From positions 868,396 through 932,395 of the forward strand of contig WTPW01000013.1 of assembly GCA_009809945.1 (NCBI GenBank): a stretch of 64,000 nucleotides of DNA. The letters run 5' to 3'. A program made the translations under genes and the position numbers. The DNA comes from Gigaspora margarita (Eukaryota; Glomeromycota; Glomeromycetes; Diversisporales; Gigasporaceae). Each line of letters opens with the position of its first letter. The first letter of the stretch is position 1. This document shows positions 23,641-35,296 of this stretch, in pieces. The notes beneath the pieces were generated by a model. The model did not search any database, was not told where the DNA came from, and was given only the letters and a program-made list of their open reading frames with translations.

Positions 23641-24347
23641 CAAGTTCAAATAAATTTATATATATTTTTTGGTACTGACCAAGGTTACTTAGTGTATTAA
23701 GTTAGAATTAATTAGTAAAAATTTTATGAATTATAAGATTATATAGAATTTTATTAATAAAATTTTATAAAATCTTATAATTCACAAATTTTTATTAATT
23801 AATTCTAACTTTATGCATTATTTAGTATCTTAAAATACATTAAATCAGTAGAATTGTTTTTATTTTACTTGGAATTTAGAGAATAAATACTTAATTTTGT
23901 ATTTTGATCAAAAAAGTCAAATTTAAACATTTTTTCTTCAGATTTTAAATAAAATAAAATATATTTAGTTGGTTTAATATATTTTTAGGTGCTGAATATT
24001 TGCTTAGTGCATTAAGTTAAAATCAATTAGTAAAATTTTGTAAATCATAAAAGTTTATAGAATTTTATTAATAGAATTTTATGAAATCATATACAAATTT
24101 TATTAATTAATTCTAACTTTATGCATTAAGTAAACTTGTTTAATATATAATATGTAAATATATTAAATTAGCTAAATTGTTTTTATTTTACTTGTAATTT
24201 GGAGAAAAGATGCTTGAATTTGACTTTTTTGATCAAAAATTCAAATTATATATCTATTTCTAAATTTTAAATAAAGTAAAAATAATTCTGCCAATTTGAT
24301 GTAATTTTAGATACTAAATAATTTTACTTAGTGCATTAAGTTAGAAT

Positions 24348-24642
24348 AGGACCCCGGACATCTTTCATATAGGTCATAACTGAATTTTGCCCAATTTTGA
24401 TCTAATTTGCTAAAAATGACAAAATCTATTTACTTTAATAACTTCTAATCCAGTAATCAGAATTGAATAAACTTTTTTTATTAGATGTGCCTTACTAAAA
24501 GCTTTATTTTAAAAAATGTTCATTCAAATTGGACTACTGGATACCAAGATAATTGTCAAAAACTTTTTTTTGCATTTCAAATTTTAGGTGTTTTTGCTGA
24601 AAAATTTCAAGTATGACCTCTATACTAGATGTTTGAGTCCTG
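24348..24642. mobile_element. 295-bp MITE with 8-bp TSD (hAT-like) nested in the array
   Basis: Perfect 8-bp duplication GTTAGAAT (24340–24347 and 24643–24650), which reconstitutes the uninterrupted array word when the element is removed. TIRs of ~37 bp start AGGACCCCGGACATCTTTCA on the left and AGGACTCAAACATCTAGTAT on the right (reverse complement). An 8-bp TSD fits hAT; other superfamilies with 8-bp TSDs are not excluded. Confidence 0.85.
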
Positions 24643-24695
24643 TTAGAATTAATTAATAAGAATTTATGAGTTATAAGTTTTTATAGAATTTTATT

Positions 24696-24829
24696 ATTGT
24701 ATTTTTCTGAAAATAAGCACTTTTTTTGCACATATATGGGCCAAAGCTGTCATATTTTAGGCCAAAATTGACTTAATATAGGCCAGAAGTGCTTATTTTT
24801 GGAGTGCTTATTTTCAAAAGAATATGGTA
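24696..24829. mobile_element. ~130-bp MITE nested in the array
   Basis: It interrupts the palindrome TTTTATTAATAAAATT of array copy 3. Left end TTGTATTTTTCTGAAAATAA, right end reverse-complemented TTACCATATTCTTTTGAAAA; both then read AAGCAC. Boundaries are uncertain by a few bases because the target is TTA/TAA-rich. Confidence 0.65.
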
Positions 24830-25002
24830 ATAAAATTCTATAAAACCTAATAGTTTACAAATTTTTTTAATTAATTCTAAATTCTTGTACTAAGTAAACT
24901 TGTTTAGCACCTAAAAATATATCAAATCAGCAGAATTATTTTACTTTAAATTTAGAGAATAGATGCATAATTTTGATTTATGATCAAAAAAAACAAATTT
25001 AA

Positions 25003-25522
25003 TTGATAATCCACTAGTCAACTAGAGAGTGATCATAGTATAACATGATGCAGATCACATATAAAAATTACTATAAGTGAAATGTGTTGTGCTTCTATCT
25101 AAAAATTTTTTTCTTACTAGGTTAATGATACATGTTCACTAATTTAAAGTTGTAGAGCTTATCGAGGAACATCTAATAGTGGTAATATCATCCAAATCAG
25201 CCCAGTGTATGGCAAGATATTGTCAAAATAATTAGCTAACTATATAGAATCTCTATGTAAACAATGTTTACATAAAGATTTCATATAATCAGCCAATTAT
25301 TTTTTGATGATATCCTACTATCTAAGCCAATTTGGATAATTTATCTACTATTAGATGCATCTTGACAAACTCTACAATTTTCAATTAGTGGACATGTGTT
25401 GTTAACTTAGTAAGAATTTTTTTAGATAAAAGCATGCTATATTTTATCTATAGTGATATTTATATGTGACCTGTATCATTTTATACTATGATCACTCTCT
25501 AGTTAATTAGCAGATTATCAAT
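25003..25522. mobile_element. 520-bp foldback element nested in the array
   Basis: Almost the whole element is an imperfect palindrome with arms of ~250 bp, centred near GTAAACAATGTTTAC (25258–25272). Ends: ATTGATAATCCACTAGTCAA on the left and, reverse-complemented, ATTGATAATCTGCTAATTAA on the right. TA is present at 25001–25002 and 25523–25524. It splits the GATCAAAA palindrome of an array unit. Non-coding. Confidence 0.8.
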
Positions 25523-26095
25523 TAAGCAATTTTCTTCAAATTTCAAGTAAAATAAAAACAATTTAGCCAATTTAAACTATTTATAAGTGCTAAACAATTT
25601 ATTTAGTATATAAAGTTAGAATTAATTAATAAAAATTTGTAAATCATAAGATTTTATAGAATTCTATTAATCAAATTCTATAAAATTTTATGATTTACAA
25701 GATTTTATTAATTAATTCTAACTTAATACACTAAGTAAACATGTTCAACACCTAAAAATACATTAAATTGGTCAAATGCTTTTTATTTTGCTTAAAATTT
25801 GAAGAAAAGATACTTAAATTTAACTTTTTTTGATCAAAAATCCAAAAGTAAGCATCTATCCTCTAAATTTCAAGTAAACTAAAAATAATTCTGCTAATTT
25901 GATGTATTTTTAGATGTTAAATAAGTTTATTTAGTGAATAAAGTTAGAATTAATTAATAAAAATTTGTGAATTATAAAAATTTATAAAATTTTATTAATA
26001 AAATTCTATAAAATCTTATAATTCATAAACTTTTACCAATTAATTCTAATTTAATGCACTAAGTAAACTTGTTTAGCACCAAAAAATACATAAAA

Positions 26096-27639
26096 ATATA
26101 TTCAAACTCAGGCCAGTCTACATACTTTAGACCAGATCTGGATCGAACTCAGACTTGACTAAAAAGTCTAAATATAAAAAGTCTAAATCTGGTCCAAAAA
26201 TCAAAACAGATTCAAATATTTAAAAGCTTTTTTTTAAAACTTTACCAAAGATTTCTCAACAAATATAAATCAAAATTCAATAAACTTTTAATTTTATAAA
26301 TATATAAAAACAAAAATAAAAATTTTTTATTGAATTTAATTAAGTAAATATTGAAAAACCTTTGCTAAAAGTTTTAAAAAATCTTTATTTTTGATTAGAT
26401 ATATTCTGTGATTATATAATGATTAAAAATTTTCATGAAATATTACATTCTAAATAACCTTTTTTAGAGAATATCTAAAATGAAACAGACCTTTATTGAT
26501 TAACTTTAGGAATAGAATCACTTTATATAAAATTGGCTTTCTATCATTTTCTGTTAATATTTCAAAATAGGTTTAAACTGTTGTTTTTTATATTTTTTAG
26601 TTTTTGACTGTTTTCTTGGTTTTTTTCTCAAGATTGTCAAATTTCTATAATTTGATTGGCTTTGTTATATGATTCTACTCTGCTCTCTTTTTTAAAATCA
26701 AAGAAAATATTATATGATTATGTGCATACATGTGTATTAGTAGTTTGCCAATCTATATATTATTTATATAAATTAGACATCCCTAAATGCAACTCATTGG
26801 AACTGAACTTTTGATAACATGCATTTAGAAAACAATATAAAATATTGCTTTATGGAGGTTAAAATATATTTTGGTGGGCCAGAGTTTAAGTTTGTATTTT
26901 TAGAAGTATTGTATTTAGAGAAGTCGTATTTTGGAGATCTTATTGTATTTATCGATTATTAAATTATCAAATTTTTGATCTGTAAATACAATTAATTTAT
27001 CTTATTTTTGCTAATTTAGCTTAAATATTTATTTAATCTAGTTTTTAGGTTTATAAAAATTATTAATTATTGTCACAGCTGATGCTGAAGCTGGCTAATA
27101 CTAAAGCTAATGTGACAAACTTGGGTCAGAAATGAAGATTGTATACGCATGATACTAATATTAATGTATATATGTACACATCTAATATGGTTCCTGTTAT
27201 ACACATTGTGTATAAAAATTTTTAAAAACAAACAATTGTTTGTTGAATACTTATTCATTGTATACAATACCTTGAAATGAGTGACTTTTTTATATGAAAG
27301 TTTTTTTAAAATTTCATTGTATATATTTGCAATACTCACTTAAGTACTGCCCAAGACAGTTTTAAATAGAGTTCTTTTCATACTTTCTTCAAACTCTATC
27401 TATAATGTTTTTTTTAAAAAAAAAGTTTTTTTTTGAACAAAGTGCATATTTACAATTTCTATCTACTTGCTCAAGCTGAGTTATCATTTCCTAAAATAAA
27501 GATATAAAAAAGTCATGCATTTACCATTTTGTAGTTGTTTTTTTCTTTATTTTTCAAAGTTTTTTTTTGAAAAAAAGTTACTTTTTTTTTTTAAAAAAAA
27601 ACTTTTGAAAAAACTTTTTTTTAAAAAAATTGAGTTCTT
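26096..27639. other. AT-rich intergenic DNA
   Basis: No gene. Includes homopolymer-rich hairpins around 27405–27435 and 27560–27625 (runs of T facing runs of A). The 88-codon minus-strand frame at 27073–27339 has no recognisable motif and AT-driven composition. Confidence 0.45.
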
Positions 27640-29240
27640 ATACTAGCAATCCCAAAAATCATCAAAACAGTGGGTAAATACCAAGTGATTGCAGAATATC
27701 TTCACACAAAAACAGTACCTAAAGATGTTCTAAAAGACAAAAAAATGCCCAATAAATTTTATTCATTAATGCAATAAATTTGTGATAGACGAAAACAAAA
27801 TCTTATATATTTCTAGTATTATAAAAGATGGTATTATATCTAAAAATATTGAGTATAACAAAAAATTATGCATTCTGATATTTAATATTTTTACTACCAA
27901 GCAAATCACTATAGCTATTACAAGATGTTCTCTGTGATTTTAGAACAATATATTAAAATTATGCAGAAAGAGATCCTAGTATATCAAAGAATATGCTATA
28001 AATACTTATCTTAGACAAAAAATTGATATGACCCTAGTAGTATCTATAGTACTGTGAAAGCATATTAAAATTGAACTTATTAATTTTTGTGATTTTATGG
28101 ATACAAATAAAGGTTATATGTAGTTACTTACCTGCATTTGTATATTTTCAAAATTTTTTATAGCCATTTCTTTAAAAAACAAGAAGACTACTACTGTTGC
28201 AAATCATCTTGTCAAAGATATTTTCAAGATTTTGGGCCTCTCTACAATTATTTAAAGCAACAACAAAAAGGAGTTCATTGCACACATTCTTCCCAAATAT
28301 GTAAGACTATAGATATTACTATAAGGCATAGTTACTCTTGTTACCCACAATCACAAGGCCAGGTTGAATATCTTAACCAGATTATTGGTTGTGACTTTAC
28401 CAAAATGTTATGGGATAAAAATGATCAATTACAAGGAAAATATTAGATTAGTATTGTAAATACCTTTGCTATATCATATAGATTTTTACAGGGCTGTTCC
28501 CAAATTTCTGGGTCAGATGCGTTGGATTTAGGTTGGCGTTTAGCCCTAGTTGTTAGCAGGTTTTATAGCAAAATTATCAGCTAGGCATTTTTTACTTAAT
28601 GAATGGATATGATTTATTAGTAAAATTTTTTATGATCATGGGGCAAAATTGATCAATTCCGATCCAGCTGATCATCATTCTGATGCACTCCGACGTATCC
28701 TGACCTAGAATTTTGGGGACTCCTCTGTATGAGTTATATCATATAATTCTTTTATATATAAATCACATGGCTGTATACTACATGAGGTAATGTTTGGTTA
28801 GAAGATGCATTGTGTCTATAATACCCCAAAAAATCACTAAATATTCCTAAAAAAAATAATTGTGAAGATGTTGTTACTATGCCTAAAATTGTTGATTAGC
28901 ATATTTTACGGATATTGCAAATCGAACAATTTGTCAATATGTCACTAGAAAAATATTATGCAAAGGTTTGCAATCAAGGTATGTTTATAAAAAAAATCAC
29001 CAAACAATACAATTGAAGCTGAAACCATAATTGCAATTGCACTCAATCATGATATGAACCAACAAACCCAAAAGCAAAAACTTCAGCTGATATTTTTGCA
29101 ACAAGACATGTTTAAAGAATTGGCATCCAACAATTGCACAGCAAGTATGAAAATAAATAGCAAAGAGGTTCAGCTTCCTATTAATAGAGTCAAAACTATA
29201 TAAAAAAGGAACAAAAAAAAAGTAAAATAAGAAAATCAAA
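27640..29240 (+). mobile_element. Fossil integrase region of a Ty3/Gypsy-like (KRBA2-type integrase) retroelement
   Basis: The central part carries an rve-type integrase core signature (the PQSQGQVE word with downstream WDKNDQLQ). It is preceded by material resembling the upstream integrase region and followed by a tail resembling the linker after the integrase. Protease, reverse transcriptase and LTRs were not recognised, so this is a fragment. It is broken, with several breaks, and looks old. A 241-bp MITE is inserted in it at 28488–28728. The Ty3/Gypsy assignment is tentative, because related integrases also occur in other element classes. Confidence 0.65.
28488..28728. mobile_element. 241-bp MITE inserted in the integrase fossil
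   Basis: TIRs of ~40 bp: left ACAGGGCTGTTCCCAAATTT, right (reverse complement) ACAGAGGAGTCCCCAAAATT. Both continue with CTGGGTCAG or CTAGGTCAG and a GTTGGA/GTCGGA word. TATATCATATA occurs at 28470–28480 and 28735–28745, a few bases outside each end, suggesting a target duplication with degraded or misjudged termini. CAGGG-type ends suggest hAT. Confidence 0.7.
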
Positions 29241-29640
29241 AATAATCAAAAAAATTGAAAAAAATTAGAAAAAATAAAAAAAAGGTAAAAAAAAAGTTAA
29301 TAAAAAAAAATAATCAAAAAAGTAGTGAAAAAAAGGAAGAATCAAAAAGGAAGAAAGAAATTGAAAAAAGAAACTGAAGAATATAAAAAAAAATGCAAAA
29401 AAGGGAAAAAAAGAATGATAGCAAGGAGGTTTAGGTTCCCATTAAAGAAAAAACAAAAAAAAATCAAAATTGAAAATTGAAAAAAAGAAAAAATATAAAA
29501 AAAGGAAAAAAAAATGACAAAAAAGAAAAATTGAAGAAGAGGTAGAAAAAAGGAAGAATTAAAGAGAAAGAAAGCAAAATCAAAAAAGCGAAATAAAGAA
29601 TGCAAAGAAGGAAAAAGGTAAAAACAAAAAAAAAAATTTT
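29190..29640. repeat. Polypurine (A/G-rich) low-complexity tract
   Basis: About 450 bases almost devoid of C and T on the plus strand, made of AAAAAGGAAGAA-like words. A short CAAGGAGGTTTAGGTTCCCA block (about 29422–29441) repeats the CAAAGAGGTTCAGCTTCCTA block at 29161–29180, so the tract probably arose by slippage at the end of the preceding element. Long minus-strand Phe/Leu-rich frames here are composition artefacts. Confidence 0.75.
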
Positions 29641-30037
29641 TTTTGCTACAATACTGATAGATTTTTATAATTTTTGTTGAAGGTAGCACAAATATATAAA
29701 ATTAGAATTTAATATCCCATACTAAAATATTGGATAATAAACATTTAAAAAAGGAGAACGTGTCCATCGCCAATTTTCATTAACGTTAATGTTAGGGTCA
29801 TCGTCAGTTTAGAACATATATAGATTAAAGTTAGAAGGTTCTATTTGTAAAAATCATTATCCAGCATTTTTCTTCATAAAATTTGTTTTTTGCATGAAGC
29901 AAAAAAAAAACAAAAAGTTGGGTTGTGGTGACCTGTGTAAACAAAGATTTGCATTTTGATTGATTGTGTATAATGGGAGATCTTGTACATAGTAATGGAC
30001 TGTATCGGGTGTGTACATACATATGTCAACATTGATG
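29641..30037. other. Intergenic DNA
   Basis: No gene supported. The overlapping short minus-strand frames at 29831–30152 lack motifs. Confidence 0.4.
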
Positions 30038-31365
30038 TCACATAGCATATGATCTTCATTTTCGCGGATGGTCTATGAGTAGCAAAACTTACATTTTTGA
30101 TACTCCTGCACTTACTTTTTTGATACTGATCGATATGCAGATCCTGGTACAAATAAAAAATTTAAAAACTTTGAGTAAAGATATTTTGACAATTTCCTAT
30201 TGAATCTGATAATACCTTTTTGTTTTGAATTCTATGGATTTATAGAATTCAAATAAAAATTTTTTTATCAAATTTAGCCATGTGGTTGTCAAGATATCTT
30301 TGCTCAAAATCAAAGAAAAATCAAAATGGCTATCAAAATAGAAGCTGCGCCAAATTCCTTTCTAACTTTGAGTGAAGATATCTCAATAACCATCTGACCC
30401 AATTTAATAAAACTTTTTTGTTTGAATTCTATGGATACATAGAATTCGAAAAAAAAAATTTCATCGAATTTAGACAAATGGTTATTAAGATAGCTTTAGA
30501 GAAAAATCAAAATGTCTATCAAAATAAAAGCTGTGCCAAATTTTCTTTTTAACTTTGAGTGAAGATACCGCAATAACTATATAACTAAATTCGATAAAAC
30601 TTTTTTATTTGAATTCTATGGATTCATAGAATACAAATAAAAAAATTTCATCATATTTAATCAAGTGGTTATTAGATATCTTTGCTCAAAAAAAAAAATC
30701 AAAATGCACATTAAAATAAAATTTATGCAAATTTTCTTTCTAACTTTGAGTAAAGATTTTTCAACACCAACTTGACTAAATGCAATGAAAATTTTTTTAT
30801 TTAAATTTTATGAATGCATAGAATTGAAAGATAAAACGTTTTATCAAATTTGAACAGGCTGTTATCAAGATATCTTCGCTCAAACTTAGAGAGAAAATTT
30901 CTATTTTGATAGGTGTTTTATTTTTCTCTAATTTCGAGTGAAGATACCTTGATTGCCACTTGACTAAATTTAATGAAATTTTTTTATTTGAATTCTATGA
31001 ATCCATAGGATTCAAATAAAAAAAGGTTTATCAAATTTGATCAGATGGTTATCGAGATATCTTTGCTCAAATTAGAGAGGAATTTGGCACAGCTTCTATT
31101 TTGATAAGCATTTTGATTTTCTCTAATTTTGAGCAAAGAAATCTCAACAACCACATGGCTAAATTTGATGAAATTTTTTTTATTGAATTCTATAAATTCA
31201 TAGAATTCAAAACGAAAAGGTATTATCAGATTCAAGTAAAAGTTGTCAAGATATCTTCGCTCAAAGTTTTAAATTTTTTATTTTTACTAGGATCTGCATA
31301 TCGATCAGTATCAAAAAGTAAGTCAGGAGTATCAAAAACGTAAGTTTTGCCTACGAGCCCATACC
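30038..31365. mobile_element. Large palindromic-array element A, ~1.3 kb
   Basis: Ends are inverted copies of ~100 bp: AAAACTTACATTTTTGATAC on the left and GTATCAAAAACGTAAGTTTT on the right, both continuing through TACTGATCGATATGCAGATC. The inside is a run of ~225-bp units. Each contains a short palindrome (GAATTCTATGGATNCATAGAATTC type) and a pair of facing blocks, TCAAGATATCTTCGCTCAAA and its inverse TTTGAGTGAAGATATCTC. AGAAGCTGCGCCAAATT separates them. No protein is encoded. Confidence 0.75.
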
Positions 31366-31410
31366 AAATCACGTGATTTTGCATGTACTGCATATCATAT
31401 GATCTAGACA

Positions 31411-32364
31411 TACGTAAGTGTTAAAATAGAATTTTTCTTAAATTTTGAACACTTTTTTTTTGACAACAAACTAACAAAATCCAATGAAATTTTTTTTAAC
31501 CAATTCTACAAATTAGTAGAAATTATTTTAAAAAATTTTCATCAAATTCTATCAAGTAATTCTCGCAAAAATTTGATTCAAAGTTTGAAAAATTCACATC
31601 ATCTAAAAAAGTAGCTGTATAAAAAATTTCTAAAGTTTGATTAAAATTTCTTAACAACTATCTGATAGAATTTGATAGAAATTTTTTAAATTATGTTTAT
31701 AAAATAATGGGATTCATTAAAAACAAATTCATAGAATTTTATTGAGTATTTGTCAAGATAATTTGTAAAAATATTCACTGTCCTTAAAAAAATAATTACA
31801 ATAGAAATTTCCCAAACTTTGAACGAAAATATCTTGGCCACTACCTAATAGAATTTGATGTAAGTTTTTAAATAGATTCTGTAAAATAGTCGAATTTATT
31901 TAAAAAAAAATCATCAAATTTCATCAAGTAGTTGTTGAGAAATTTTCATTCAAAGTTTAGAAAAATTTCTGCTGCGGCTATTTTCTTAAGGACAGTAAAA
32001 TTTTTTCAAACTTTGAACGATATTTTCTTGACAAACACTTGATAAAATTCGATTAAAATCTTTTTTTATGAATCTTACTACCTCATAGATGTTAATTAAA
32101 AAATGTCTATTGAATTCTATCGGATAGTTGTTAAGAAATTTTCATTCAAAGTTTAGAAATTTTTTCACTTTTTTTTTAGAAAATGGTGTGAATGTTTCAA
32201 ATTTTGAATCATATTTTCTTGAGAACTACTAGATAGAATTTGATAAAATTTTTTTAAAATTATTTGTAGAATTGTAAAAAAAAAATAATTTATTGGATTC
32301 AGTTAGTTGGTTGTCGAAAAAAGAAGTGTCCAAAATTTAAGAAAATTCTATTTTGACACTTATG
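31411..32364. mobile_element. Palindromic-array element B (~0.95 kb) between A and C
   Basis: Own TIRs of ~40 bp: GTAAGTGTTAAAATAGAATT on the left, ATAAGTGTCAAAATAGAATT on the right (reverse complement), both continuing through TCTTAAATTTTG. The interior repeats a diverged unit with GAATTTGATNGAAATTTTTT, TCTTGACAACTACTTGATAG-like and CAAAGTTTAGAAA words. Same architecture as A and C, different termini. Confidence 0.7.
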
Positions 32365-33325
32365 CAAATCTTATGTTTTTGATACTCCTGCACTTACTTT
32401 TTTGATACTGATCGACATGAAAATCCCCAGTAAATCAAAACGCCTATCAAAATAGAAGCTGCGCCAAATTTTTTATCTAACTTTGAGCGAAGATACCCCG
32501 ACAACCATCTGACCAAATTTGATAAAACTTTTTTCTTTGAATTCTATAGCTTCGTATAATTCAAATAAAAAAATTTTTATCGTATTTAGTTAAGTGGTTG
32601 TCAAGATATCTTCGCTCAAAGTTAGAAAAAAATCAAAACAACTATCAAAATAGAAGCTGCACCAAATTTGTTTCTAAATTTGAGCGAAGATGTCTTGACG
32701 ACCATCTAATCAAATTCGATAAAACTTTTTTATTTGAATACTAAGGCTTTATAAAATTCATATAAAAAAAGTTTTATCGAATTTGGTTAGATGGTCGTCA
32801 AGATATCTTCGCTCAAATTTAGAAAAAAATTTGGCGCAGCTTCTATTTTGATAGTTTTGACTTTGAACGAAGATATCTTGACAACCACTTGACTAAATAC
32901 GATAAAAAATTTTTTATTTGAATTATATGAAGCTATAGAATTCAAAAAAAAAGTTTTATCAAATTTGGTCAGATGGTTGTCGAGGTATCTTCGTTCAAAG
33001 TTAGATAAATTTGGCGCAGCTTCTATTTTAATAGGCGTTTTGATTTTCTCTGATTTTGAGCGAAGATAACTCGACAACCACTTGACTAAATTCGATGAAT
33101 TTTTTTTATTTGAATTCTATGAAGCCATAGAATTCAAATAAAAAATGTTTTACCAAATTTGGTCTTATGGTTGCCAAGATAACTTCGCTCAAAGTTTTGA
33201 AAATTCTTATTTTTACTGGGATTTTCATGTCGATCAGTATCAAAAAAGTAAGTGCAAGAGTATCAAAAACGTAAGATTTGCCCCGTAGACCATCCATCAT
33301 TTCCGACCCGGGTTAGTCACGTGAG
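32365..33325. mobile_element. Palindromic-array element C, ~0.95 kb
   Basis: Shares termini with element A: AATCTTATGTTTTTGATACT on the left, and GTATCAAAAACGTAAGATTT then GGGCAAATC-type sequence on the right, with CTGATCGACATGAAAATCCC inside. About four ~225-bp palindromic units fill it. GTAGACCATCCAT near 33290 mirrors GGATGGTCTA at 30065, so A and C could be the two halves of one ~3.3-kb composite with B inside. Confidence 0.7.
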
Positions 33326-33728
33326 CTTCAGCATCATCCATCAGCCGTGACAATTATTATTTTAATCGCATTAATTTATATCATTAAAATTTATGTAGAT
33401 TTAATGTTGGATTTATTTTATTCGTTATACTGTAATCTATGGAAGAGCATTTATTAATCTATAAGCTGTTCAACCTTAATTCTCATTAATTAGTCGATTA
33501 GCATAAAAATTATTTATATTTAAATTTGAGTACCACATAAAGAATATAGAAATCTAATTCATTTAATGAAGATTAAAGTTACAGAAATATACACATTGTA
33601 ACGAAAATAGCAGAATAAAGCATGGTATTATATATAAAATCAAGATCTAACAATTTAAAGATAGATAAAGTGAGATAGATTGGTGATTATATGTAAGGAT
33701 CTCACTTTAGACTTATCATTATGAATCA
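33326..33728. other. AT-rich intergenic DNA
   Basis: No gene or bounded repeat seen. Confidence 0.45.
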
Positions 33729-33730
33729 TA

Positions 33731-34015
33731 TGGGCGGATTTGACGTATTTGATGATCATTTGAAATGTGATAATATCAAACAAAACCAATAATTTTGGCC
33801 ATAGCCAGCATTATTCGGCTCAGTTTATAGTTATTTCCTTTTTAGATCACCTTGCGGAAACCTTGCAAATCCCAAAATAGAAATCTAAAATAGGAAATCA
33901 AAATCCAAAATAGAAAATCAAAATAAGAACTTGATTGGTTTAAATTCAAGACAATCACAAAATTGATGTGCAATTCGAAAATATCACATTAATGAAAATG
34001 CGTTCAATCCGCCCA
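33731..34015. mobile_element. 285-bp MITE, TA-flanked
   Basis: TGGGCGGATTTGACGTATTT at the left end and, reverse-complemented, TGGGCGGATTGAACGCATTT at the right end. TA lies at 33729–33730 and 34016–34017. The interior has a short tandem series of CAAAATAGAAATC words (33870–33930). TA flanks suggest Tc1/mariner-type mobilisation. Confidence 0.7.
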
Positions 34016-34017
34016 TA

Positions 34018-35117
34018 TTATTCGATCTAATGGATATCATTTGATAGACAACTATAAAAACTAACAAGAATTTACATACCATTTTGCATGAACAAGGTAA
34101 AAAAAAAAAAAAAAAAAATTAACCAATTTTGGCCAATCAATCAACTGATTACATAATATTATATACATCATACAGCCCGCTTAAATTCCTTCCGAAATAA
34201 TAACCGGTTTTATTTTGTTCACAAATCCAAATAAGTTTCTTAAATTTACAACCGGTTACGACCGCTACACACAAATACAATTTTATGGATTCATAATAAG
34301 AATGATTATTCCAAAAACACGTACAATATTTGCAGATAAATAATAAGTATTTATTAATTTAATGATTTAAGAAATGTATCGTTACTCGTGAAGTCGGCTT
34401 TACTTGAGTATATTTTTAAGCTTTAAGCTGTATACTCATTAATCTTTATTTCATTATAAGAATGCATACCTGACATAAACATGAAAACTCATAGTAAAAT
34501 CAATTATTTCCGAACTATTTGTGAGCAGAAGCATTAAATTTAAAGTTTTTATCTTGTATAAATGTTCCTATGTATTGACCACCCGATAGTGCAATTCTAG
34601 GTGTGTAATGAACCTATCACAAGAAGAAACTTAGATACTCTTGATCAATTAAATCTATAACTTATTTATGGTAAATAAATTAATTAATTGCACTTTTTTT
34701 CTACTCTAGCCACTGTTCAAAATTTCGCAATTGATGTTAATAAAAAATGTTAATATGAATCATATTATCTGATTACCAAATGTCTATAATTCAAAATATT
34801 GATTATTAGGAAGTGCACTGTATCAACTGATTGCATGGTACTCTTTATTCCAGGTAAATTATTATGCACATAATAGAAGTAACTTTAATATAATGATAAA
34901 GCTTTGAAGTCATAAAATTGCTGGCGCACATTTTTTATTCAATGTTCGCAAGAATAATTGCCTTTTTTTTTTTTTTTTTAACCTTTACTGATACAGCAAG
35001 AAAATATTGCAATTTAAGTCTTTTACGTAAATGATGTAAATGATGTGATGATTAATATAAAGAATTTATAAAATATTTCATTGCATATTTGTTAAAGTTT
35101 TCAGAATTGATGAAGAC
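34018..35117. other. AT-rich intergenic DNA
   Basis: Poly(A) run at 34100–34118 and poly(T) run at 34963–34979. No gene or clear repeat boundary. Confidence 0.45.
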
Positions 35118-35120
35118 ATG

Positions 35121-35296
35121 ACAAGTTGAGTGAAGTGAAAATAACAAAGATTTGCAGATACATAACAAGTTGAGTGAAGTGAAAATAACAAAGATTTGCA
35201 GGTACATAACAAGTTGAGTGAAGTGAAAATAACAAAGATTTGCAGGTACATAACAAGTTGAGTGAAGTGAAAATAACAAAGATTTGCAGGTACATA
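35121..35296. repeat. 44-bp minisatellite, four copies
   Basis: Exact 44-bp spacing of ACAAGTTGAGTGAAGTGAAA (35121, 35165, 35209, 35253) with almost no divergence. The corresponding parts of C2 (near 43230) and C3 (near 45930) carry only one copy (CACTTCACTCAGCTAGTCAT type), so the expansion is specific to C1 and recent. Confidence 0.85.

Larger units (their letters stand above)
23641..26095. repeat. Satellite-like array of alternating palindromes, ~322-bp unit, five copies
   Basis: The landmark GTTAGAATTAATTAGTAAAA (or a close variant) starts near 23701, 24015, 24340, 25615 and 25943. Spacing is 314–328 bp once the three insertions between copies 3 and 4 are removed. Each unit holds two palindromes. 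One is centred on TTTTATTAATAAAATT (flanked by TTAGTGCATTAAG and its inverse). The other is centred on TTTTTGATCAAAAA (flanked by CTCTAAATTTCAAGTAAA and its inverse). Three elements are inserted: 24348–24642, about 24696–24829 and 25003–25522. No coding capacity. Confidence 0.8.

Noticed and set aside
29342-29689. 115-codon minus-strand frame
   Set aside because: It is the complement of a polypurine low-complexity tract; the product is almost all Phe, Leu and Ser.
35121-35296. Regular direct repeats suggesting a CRISPR-like array
   Set aside because: The 44-bp units are contiguous with no spacers, and the setting is eukaryotic; it is a minisatellite.
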